In this document: piece by piece, positions 6,599 through 12,091 of the stretch | Layout: every line of letters starts with the position of its first letter | Position numbering within the stretch: the stretch's first letter is position 1 | From: CAZXYF01 sp964644705 | GTDB taxonomy: Bacteria > Planctomycetota > Brocadiia > SM23-32 | Assembly: GCA_964644705.1 (NCBI GenBank) | Contig: CAZXYF010000091.1 | Span: forward strand, 1-12,091 | Direction: 5' to 3' | DNA: 12,091 bases | Position numbers and translations under genes: made by a program | Notes under the pieces: model-generated | Told to the model about the DNA's origin: nothing | Database searches by the model: none | Seen by the model: the letters and a program-made list of their open reading frames with translations, nothing else

Positions 6599-7072
6599 GT
6601 ACGCGTAGCCTCATCCATCGTATGGCGTATCTTCTTATAGCTCGAAAATTGCATAAATCCGAACATTTCACGAACATCGAGCGTGAATTATTCTAAAAGC
6701 AGCCTCAGCCAGAAGTAATATCGACAATCAGGGCAATTCCTGATCACAGGGTGTTTTCAACGACCCATACGACACCGGTTTGGTTTCCGACCGAGCTGTC
6801 ACTTGCGCCGTACGGCAAACATCCACAAGAACAGCCAGCAGTTGCGGTGTAAGAACACGAGCGCTTTTGTCTGTTTTTACAGATGGCGCACTGACGGCCC
6901 GCGAATTGCCCGGGTAAATTGGCGAAAATAGTCTGCAGCCCCATATTTTTATGTTTCTCAACGTGGTCCGCGCCCGAAGCGGGCAAGCTGCAGACGTAAC
7001 AGCTGGAATGGGCTGATGCGGATAATGACGGATGGCAATCAAATGTTATCCGGGTGCGGCTATTCTCCAGGC
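6599..7072. other. 474-nt stretch without a supportable gene
   Basis: This lies between the terminator and the stop of the minus-strand peptidase gene. The open frames here (minus 6728-7042 and 6744-7139) give proteins I do not recognise, have no good ribosome site and overlap each other. Several inverted repeats are present: GTCTGCAG/CTGCAGAC (6931-6938, 6988-6995), CGGATAA/TTATCCG (7019-7025, 7046-7052), the palindrome GCCGTACGGC (6807-6816), and a short GCCCG-AAG-CGGGC hairpin inside the first repeat. No clear terminator for the peptidase gene is seen. The stretch could be a long 3' region, a decayed gene or an undescribed intergenic element. Confidence 0.5.
6931..6995. repeat. inverted repeat GTCTGCAG with internal hairpin
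   Basis: Perfect 8-base arms GTCTGCAG (6931-6938) and CTGCAGAC (6988-6995) enclose 49 nt that contain a smaller hairpin GCCCG/CGGGC. It is not followed by a T-run on either strand. The function is unknown. Confidence 0.4.
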
Positions 7073-8815
7073 CTACTTTTTCTTTGTTGGCTTTTCGTAT
7101 GAAACCGGACCTTCTTCCCATCGGGTGCGGTGCAGCCATTTTTTGGGATAACCAACCTCCTGAGCCATAGCTTTAGGAGTGTTGATGTATCCGTCCGAAT
7201 AACGGGCGATGATCCGCGTTGCCAATTTCCACCAGCGTTCGACTACCTCGTTGGCATTGTTGTTACTCCATTTCGTGAGGTATTGCCGGGCACGACCATG
7301 ATCTTTCTTGTACAATCTTACCGCGCGGCGTGTCACCTTTTTGATGGCTTCTACTTCCGCATGCTCGATCTCATTCTGAAGTTTGTTGATATCCTTGATG
7401 ATGTATGAATATTTCATCGTCGCGAGATTTTCCACGAGATTGAATATCCACCACGCGCTATCCAGCGAAAACTTCCGTGCATCCTGTGTTGTGAATTTGT
7501 CCGACACATCGGTGATGCCCGCGAAAAATGGCACGTAGCATGTTTCGGCTGGAGCCGCCTCTCCGAACCAGAGAATCCCTCCGATCGGGTCGGGAAGGTT
7601 AGCCCGTGCCTGACACACGAATGAATATCCGCATCGAAAAATCGATATGGGGCGTTCCCACGATCCCTGACGTGGGATCGACATTTCTGCTACATCACCG
7701 TGGGGATCATAGTCTCCAGGATACCGGTAAGGGCATCCGAAGGGGCCAGCACCGGGGCCTTTTGTCAGATCGAATTGAGTCCCCTCGTAATGGTCACGGT
7801 AGAGGTCCATCACGTCGCGGACGGACAGTTTTTCATCCGGCTTTACCGCAAACGGGTATGCTTTCGTGTAGCCGTTTTCCACCCAGGGGCTGAAGTTTTT
7901 CGATGGGGCAATGCGGTCGAATAACCGCCAGACTCTCCGCAGTGAGTAGTAGGGGTGACAGTATTCACCGTGACTTACCGCCTTCAGCCAGTCCAGCGGA
8001 CCTTCTTCGGGATTCCACCAGCCTTTCTCGCGCGTTACACGGAAAAGATTGTCGGAATACATCATGTCCGGATCATTCTTTTTGACCTCCCGGATTCGGA
8101 ATTCATTAGCGGCCACGAAGACGGTTCCGTCCGGCACTTTTTTGGCCACCCAGAGCCCCTTACATCCTTTCGGGCCGGGCATCATCTCGATAACCCAGGC
8201 CTCATTCGGATCAGCGACGGGTAACGTTTCGCCGGTACCGTAATAGCCATACTTATCAATGAGGCGCCCGATTAGTTTGACGGCTTCTCGTGCGGTTTTG
8301 CATCGTTCAAGCGCGACGCGGCTGAGCTCGGCGCTGTAAAAGAGTCGTGAATCATCGGGTTTTACGTGCGATCTTTTAGCACCGTTCGTACATTCTCCGA
8401 ACATCAACTGGTGCTCGTTCATTATGCCATAATTCGCGTCGAAATAGGCATAAGTGTGTTCGACCTGAGGGATGAATCCGATGGGCACGCTTTGCGGCGC
8501 ATCGGGATCGACGTAGTCCGGACCCCGTGCAGGACCCACGTAGCGCCTGTAGGTAAAGCTGTTGTATCTGGGGAGATGTCCCAGAGCGCATGCGTCATAG
8601 TGGACGGGGCGCATGCTGCCGGGTTTGTGATCCGCGGCAGGAACGTACATGAGACGACTATCAAACATCTCACCGTCGTCGGAGTGGGCCACGAAAACCG
8701 ACCCATCGCGGCTCGCTTTTTTCGTAACAATCATGGTGGTGCAGGCAAGAGCCCCACGCACAAAGATCAGGGATGTGATCAGAATCAGGATCGAGTGTTT
8801 TCCCAGACGAAGCAT
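7073..8815 (-). CDS. secreted C69-family dipeptidase (N-terminal nucleophile hydrolase)
   Basis: The enzyme probably cleaves dipeptides or short peptides outside the cytoplasm. Numbering here uses the ATG at 8824. A signal peptide (charged start, hydrophobic SILILITSLIFV, then ALA) ends exactly before C28, and CTTMIV (28-33) is the C69/PepD start, where the freed cysteine is the nucleophile. DGSVFVAHSDD (40-50) and NYGIMNEHQLMFGE (131-144) are conserved family motifs. A Trp- and Tyr-rich domain follows. The last 100 residues are charged and helical and end in a Lys-rich tail. The site ALAC fits a lipobox poorly, so release rather than lipidation is likely. I prefer the ATG at 8815 (580 residues) because AAGGA lies 8 nt before it; the ATG at 8824 has its purine run directly abutting. 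It stands alone with its own predicted promoter, and SecDF would assist its export. Confidence 0.9.
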   Translation of the reverse strand: MLRLGKHSILILITSLIFVRGALACTTMIVTKKASRDGSVFVAHSDDGEMFDSRLMYVPAADHKPGSMRPVHYDACALGHLPRYNSFTYRRYVGPARGPDYVDPDAPQSVPIGFIPQVEHTYAYFDANYGIMNEHQLMFGECTNGAKRSHVKPDDSRLFYSAELSRVALERCKTAREAVKLIGRLIDKYGYYGTGETLPVADPNEAWVIEMMPGPKGCKGLWVAKKVPDGTVFVAANEFRIREVKKNDPDMMYSDNLFRVTREKGWWNPEEGPLDWLKAVSHGEYCHPYYSLRRVWRLFDRIAPSKNFSPWVENGYTKAYPFAVKPDEKLSVRDVMDLYRDHYEGTQFDLTKGPGAGPFGCPYRYPGDYDPHGDVAEMSIPRQGSWERPISIFRCGYSFVCQARANLPDPIGGILWFGEAAPAETCYVPFFAGITDVSDKFTTQDARKFSLDSAWWIFNLVENLATMKYSYIIKDINKLQNEIEHAEVEAIKKVTRRAVRLYKKDHGRARQYLTKWSNNNANEVVERWWKLATRIIARYSDGYINTPKAMAQEVGYPKKWLHRTRWEEGPVSYEKPTKKK

Positions 8816-8883
8816 AAGAGACATCCTTTCTTGCGAGATGACAACCTGGATTTTGAACTTTCAGACAGCCCATGCCCTGCTAC

Positions 8884-8912
8884 ACTATGACACAGCTGAT
8901 GGATGTTGACAA
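8884..8912 (-). promoter_or_regulatory. predicted promoter of the C69 dipeptidase gene
   Basis: On the minus strand there is a -35 box TTGTCA (8912-8907), a 17-nt spacer and a weak -10 box CATAGT (8889-8884, four of six matches). The start would be near 8877, about 60 nt before the gene. The -35 lies inside the odd palindrome TGTTGACAACA (8904-8914), a possible operator. Confidence 0.4.
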
Positions 8913-9037
8913 CATGGATTTATGGAAAATGTTTGTTCCCCCTAGATTGAGGATGTTATGCCACGAGCCAACGGCCCGGATAGAAGTTGAACTGACCGAC
9001 GATGCGGATGAGGGCAGCTGGCGCGTCAGAGAAGCTG

Positions 9038-11833
9038 TCACCTCGTACAGCTCATCCCGGCTTCGGCAACCATCCAGCCATTATCATGCTGGCAGAAGCG
9101 CACGTAATGTCCATCTGCCAGTTTGACCACGAGTTCGGTTCCCTCATTTATGCATGTGGGGCGGGGTGAAGGGGTCTCGGTGACGTCCTGGCAGACCGTA
9201 ACCATGGGTTGAGCGGGGTCAGCCTCGTAGCTGGCAACCAGCGGATGGAGTTCACAGTCGGCAAAGCAGTATCCCCACTGATCGAGTTCCACCTCAGGCA
9301 GTTTTTTCAGCTCCGGTGCAGGCCCCCCCACCAGATCCACGCGCATCTGAGATGATTCTCCCTCAATTGTCCATGAGGGTTCCTCGGCTTCGAACTCAGG
9401 TTCTCCCCCGCACTGGTAATACGCACGGATCTGACCGTCATCGGTTGGAACGATATCGTCCAGCCAGAGGAGCGGACCACCGTCCCACATCATCAGGATG
9501 CGGCGAACACGTGTGGCCGCATCGCCGTACGCTCTGGTGGAATCGCATATCATCACGCGGTAGCCGCCATGGTCCGCACATTCCGTTAGTTGAGCGGGAT
9601 AATCACCGCCCTGATCCGGTTCGGTGCCATCGATAACCGGCAGCGTATGGTTCGTTGGCTGCCCCAGATTGTATCCCGGATCGATCAGGAGACGTTCACC
9701 GTGCAGGTGCACGAATATCGCCCCGCTGTCTTGCTGGTTATGGTGGGTGTGGGGGGCGCGGTGGCCTTTCAAACCGGCGGCCCAGCGAACGTCGTAACGC
9801 GGTGCGCTGCGGAGTATACCGAATTCAATGCTGTGCAGTGCAAAGGCAGTTGGGAGGGAGGGAGCCTCAGTTGCTTCGGGCAGCTGAGGTCGATAGAGCG
9901 TTGCCCACTGGCCGAACATGCGGCCTGGCGAGTGTTTGCCGGCCTCCTCCCGGGCCTGGAACCATCTGCCCGCGTGATCACCGTACCACAGTGCCAGCGG
10001 GTCGTCGAAGCGACGCGCGGCCAGGTAGGACAGTTCCGTTCCCACCGGGGCGGGAATTGTGTCGTTGATCCCGTGAGGGGCGCCGTCGGGACAGAGTGAG
10101 ACGCGGATCATATTGGAAAGTCTCTGGATTGAAGGGTGAGACAGCAGGCCATCGTCTTTCCCCGTGACCTGCTCCAGCATGGTGGCGAAACGCATCATGA
10201 AGGATAGGCCGTATTCCCAGTATTGCATTCCCTCGGTGTTGCCACCGTCATCGCTCTGGGCGTAATTCATGAATCGCCACGCCCAGCGCCTGGCGTGGGA
10301 GAGGGCCTCTTTCGCGATGGGATCCTCCTTCAACATGGCCAGGGCGAGCAGCCCGGCACCTCCGTTGCAGACGGCGTTGGCATTGGCGTTGGTTGTGACC
10401 CACCATGCGCGCTCTTCAGCGTCGGAGACGTAGTTTTCGAGGGCCTGTTGAGCAACGCGTGTTACCGCAGCGGCCGTATCCGCATCCATATGAGGTTTCA
10501 TGGCATCGTAAGCGATGCCGAAGCCGGCGCATGTCATGCCGAAGGAAAGGTGGTTAGTAAACCCCTCTTCGGATTCGGTACCCTCAGCGGTGAATTCGGG
10601 ACCAATACCGCCCGCCACCTCCGCCAGATGATCAAGTCCGGTTAGTTCTCGCTCATCGCGCCACAGCTGATAAGCATGTTGCAGGGCATTGATTACGCGT
10701 TGGTGTTTTGGTGTATCAGAGTCCTCATCCGGTTTCGAGGCATTCTGTTTCGATTCGGGCTCACCAAAAATTTGGGGGAAGCGTTCGCGTTTGGCGTCGA
10801 AGTCGGCGAGATGCTCGGGCGTGGCGAGCAAATAAGGGTGTTGGAGTTCCGCTGGATCGATCTGCAGGGGTTCTGCGCCCGGCTGTGCCCGGAGGCTCAC
10901 CGAACCAAGCGTGTGACGTCCGGCGTCGTCTTCAAAGGAAAGGTGTATGCGAGCGAAAGCCCGGGGGGGCAGGTTGAACGTGACGGGTACAGAAGTTTCC
11001 CCTTCTGGTGGAATGGTGACCGGCAGCACCTGATTACGGTTGCTGTTATCGCCCAGTTCATGGGTGACATGAAGACGGCCCGAAATTTGGCCATTCGTGG
11101 AGGATTGCAGGTTGACTGAGGCGTCGTTAGCTCCTTCCCGCATATCGGGCTGCGCCATCTGGATATTCCGCAGGATGACGGGGCTGGCCTGAGTGGCATC
11201 CGGGAACAGCCGAAAGATACCGAATCGTTCGATCTGCCTGAAAGAGTGTTCCGCGGCCGTCTGGGAACTGATGTAGGGCCTCCCGTCGTCCCACCACATA
11301 TTACCCAGAAAGCCATAGAGGTCCAGTGAATGGCTGTGTTGAGGGGTTGGCAGGCCAGCAGCGGGGAGATTCAATCGAGCTTCGATTCCCCATCCCGTAT
11401 CAACGTCGAGCTGGCTAACGGAGAGGGCACCCGAGTTCGCCAGCCCCATGTCGTCCCATACGGTTGCGTGTGAGGACAGTCCCATCTGGAGCTGTTCACC
11501 ATCGTCGCTCAGCAGGAGTCGCCATTCGATCAAATCCTGTTGCCAGAACTCACCGGCTGCGAAAGGTGAATCCGTTCTGCGGGTTGGGTCGGGTTCATCA
11601 ACGATGGCGCGGAGCCGCAGATCATCACCGTCCAGGGCGAGCCGAACATCGGCGTGGGGAGTGTTGTTGACGCGGTCTCCGAGGGGATCAATGAATAGTG
11701 GGGCGGAGGCGGCGTTGTTCCACCCATGGGACGAGTCCCAGGGACGCACCGCCCAGATCGGAGGGCGGAAACACTGTCGTTGACGGGCGGACCAGAGCGG
11801 TTGCGGGGCGTTCTCTTCTTGAGGAACTTGCAT
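9038..11833 (-). CDS. heparinase II/III-like polysaccharide lyase with N-terminal CBM9-like domain
   Basis: This 931-residue protein is predicted to cleave uronic-acid polysaccharides by beta-elimination; the actual substrate cannot be read from sequence. Residues about 15-210 look like a carbohydrate-binding (CBM9/DOMON-like) beta sandwich (ADVRLALDGDDLRLRAIVDE). A short beta domain follows (about 215-320), then an alpha-helical toroid (about 375-650). In the toroid NHLSFG (427-432) and EGMQYWEYG (534-542) resemble the lyase catalytic His and Tyr regions. From about 665 comes the C-terminal beta domain with HRAPHTHHNQQDSG (691-704), the His-rich heparinase II/III motif, and LLIDPGYNLG (715-724). 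A charged segment (358-377) looks like a linker. There is no signal peptide, and an in-frame TAG lies six codons before the ATG, so no upstream extension is possible. AGAGG lies 7 nt before the ATG. It has its own promoter. The domain calls are by eye. Confidence 0.82.
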   Translation of the reverse strand: MQVPQEENAPQPLWSARQRQCFRPPIWAVRPWDSSHGWNNAASAPLFIDPLGDRVNNTPHADVRLALDGDDLRLRAIVDEPDPTRRTDSPFAAGEFWQQDLIEWRLLLSDDGEQLQMGLSSHATVWDDMGLANSGALSVSQLDVDTGWGIEARLNLPAAGLPTPQHSHSLDLYGFLGNMWWDDGRPYISSQTAAEHSFRQIERFGIFRLFPDATQASPVILRNIQMAQPDMREGANDASVNLQSSTNGQISGRLHVTHELGDNSNRNQVLPVTIPPEGETSVPVTFNLPPRAFARIHLSFEDDAGRHTLGSVSLRAQPGAEPLQIDPAELQHPYLLATPEHLADFDAKRERFPQIFGEPESKQNASKPDEDSDTPKHQRVINALQHAYQLWRDERELTGLDHLAEVAGGIGPEFTAEGTESEEGFTNHLSFGMTCAGFGIAYDAMKPHMDADTAAAVTRVAQQALENYVSDAEERAWWVTTNANANAVCNGGAGLLALAMLKEDPIAKEALSHARRWAWRFMNYAQSDDGGNTEGMQYWEYGLSFMMRFATMLEQVTGKDDGLLSHPSIQRLSNMIRVSLCPDGAPHGINDTIPAPVGTELSYLAARRFDDPLALWYGDHAGRWFQAREEAGKHSPGRMFGQWATLYRPQLPEATEAPSLPTAFALHSIEFGILRSAPRYDVRWAAGLKGHRAPHTHHNQQDSGAIFVHLHGERLLIDPGYNLGQPTNHTLPVIDGTEPDQGGDYPAQLTECADHGGYRVMICDSTRAYGDAATRVRRILMMWDGGPLLWLDDIVPTDDGQIRAYYQCGGEPEFEAEEPSWTIEGESSQMRVDLVGGPAPELKKLPEVELDQWGYCFADCELHPLVASYEADPAQPMVTVCQDVTETPSPRPTCINEGTELVVKLADGHYVRFCQHDNGWMVAEAGMSCTR

Positions 11834-11923
11834 AAACGAACCTCTGAGCTAACTGATGAACAAAGGTAGTGAGAAGTGGGCGAAGAATCGCGATCATAAT
11901 CCCAATTCTACGTGAAGGGGCAG

Positions 11924-11951
11924 ATTATATCGGCCCGCACAGGCAAGTCAA
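11924..11951 (-). promoter_or_regulatory. predicted sigma70-type promoter of the heparinase-like gene
   Basis: On the minus strand there is a -35 box TTGACT (11951-11946), a 16-nt spacer and a perfect -10 box TATAAT (11929-11924). The start would be near 11917, giving a leader of about 84 nt. It is the best promoter match in the window and lies directly behind the terminator hairpin of an upstream gene. Confidence 0.65.
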
Positions 11952-11991
11952 ATGGAAAGGCTCCAGCCAGCGTGGAGCTGACTGGAGCCTC
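11949..11991 (-). terminator. probable terminator of an upstream minus-strand gene
   Basis: Read on the minus strand, AGGCTCCAG and CTGGAGCCT form a 9-bp stem with a further AGC/GCT pairing inside (core 11989-11959), followed by the moderately T-rich TTTCCATTTG (11958-11949). The tail is imperfect. Its position immediately before the heparinase promoter fits separation of two transcripts. Confidence 0.5.
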
Positions 11992-12066
11992 ACCGGAAGG
12001 ATGATTGAGCTGGGAGGTCCGCCGCTAACGTAAGTATTCGGTGAACCACGTGCGTTTTGTGATGCC

Positions 12067-12091
12067 CTACTTGCCGGGCTTGTCCCTGTAG
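12067..12091 (-). CDS. possible 3' end of an upstream gene (seven codons)
   Basis: One minus-strand frame reads YRDKPGK followed by TAG (12069-12067), and 74 nt later comes a terminator-like hairpin. A charged tail like this is plausible for a gene end, but seven codons cannot prove coding or give a family. Another minus frame stays open longer, to about 11990, but looks random. Confidence 0.25.

Noticed and set aside
6658..6750. Small inverted repeats TTCACG/CGTGAA and ATCAGG/CCTGAT as terminators for the peptidase gene
   Set aside because: The stems are only 6 bp and no T-run follows on the minus strand.
8906..8940. Plus-strand TTGACA at 8906-8911 as a promoter
   Set aside because: No acceptable -10 box is found at the right spacing and no plus-strand gene follows.
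9590..10099. 169-codon plus-strand open frame, and similar ones at 10223-10645 and 10676-11119
   Set aside because: They are antisense shadows of the heparinase-like gene, with no ribosome sites or domains.
11688..11897. Minus-strand frame starting MIAILRPLLTTF upstream of the heparinase gene, vaguely like a signal peptide
   Set aside because: It is in a different frame from the lyase, its hydrophobic run is interrupted by HQ and R, and the lyase ATG has a good ribosome site. It is kept only as a frameshift check.

Overview
The window reads as chromosomal DNA from a free-living bacterium, most likely of the PVC group (Planctomycetota, Verrucomicrobiota, Kiritimatiellota or Lentisphaerota). 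This is inferred from gene architecture only: a fused AroD-AroE enzyme, a fused and enlarged SecDF, a secreted C69 peptidase and a heparinase II/III-type polysaccharide lyase. No rRNA, tRNA, CRISPR array or insertion sequence is visible. Most of the DNA is coding, with one 730-base non-coding stretch after secDF.

Left part (1-2703, minus strand): an apparent three-gene operon read right to left. First comes a bifunctional 3-dehydroquinate dehydratase/shikimate dehydrogenase (aroDE). After 39 nt follows a regulatory protein with a PTS EIIA domain and two CBS domains. After another 12 nt comes the first 76 codons of an ArsB/NhaD-type ion transporter, cut by the window edge. The tight spacing suggests that the EIIA-CBS protein controls the transporter.

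Centre (2704-6342): a 231-nt divergent intergenic region carries two predicted sigma70-type promoters whose core elements interleave, one for aroDE and one for secDF. secDF encodes a 1135-residue fused protein-export motor. Its SecF periplasmic region is about 430 residues instead of roughly 100 and appears to hold four tandem copies of the P4-type alpha/beta module.

Non-coding stretch (6343-7072): it starts with a candidate small RNA (about 6472-6598) made of three adjacent hairpins behind a perfect TATAAT, with C-rich unpaired segments and a very strong intrinsic terminator. The remaining 474 nt have no supportable gene but several inverted repeats.

Right part (7073-12091, minus strand): a secreted C69-family dipeptidase with a signal peptide ending just before its nucleophile cysteine, and then a 931-residue heparinase II/III-like lyase with an N-terminal sugar-binding-like domain and no signal peptide. 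Each has a plausible promoter of its own. At the right edge a terminator hairpin and a possible 7-codon gene tail suggest that another minus-strand gene ends there.

The genes do not form one pathway. The layout is aromatic amino-acid synthesis plus regulated ion transport on one side, general protein export in the middle, and peptide and polysaccharide degradation on the other. The strongest candidates for something undescribed are the repeated P4 modules in SecDF and the small RNA after it.
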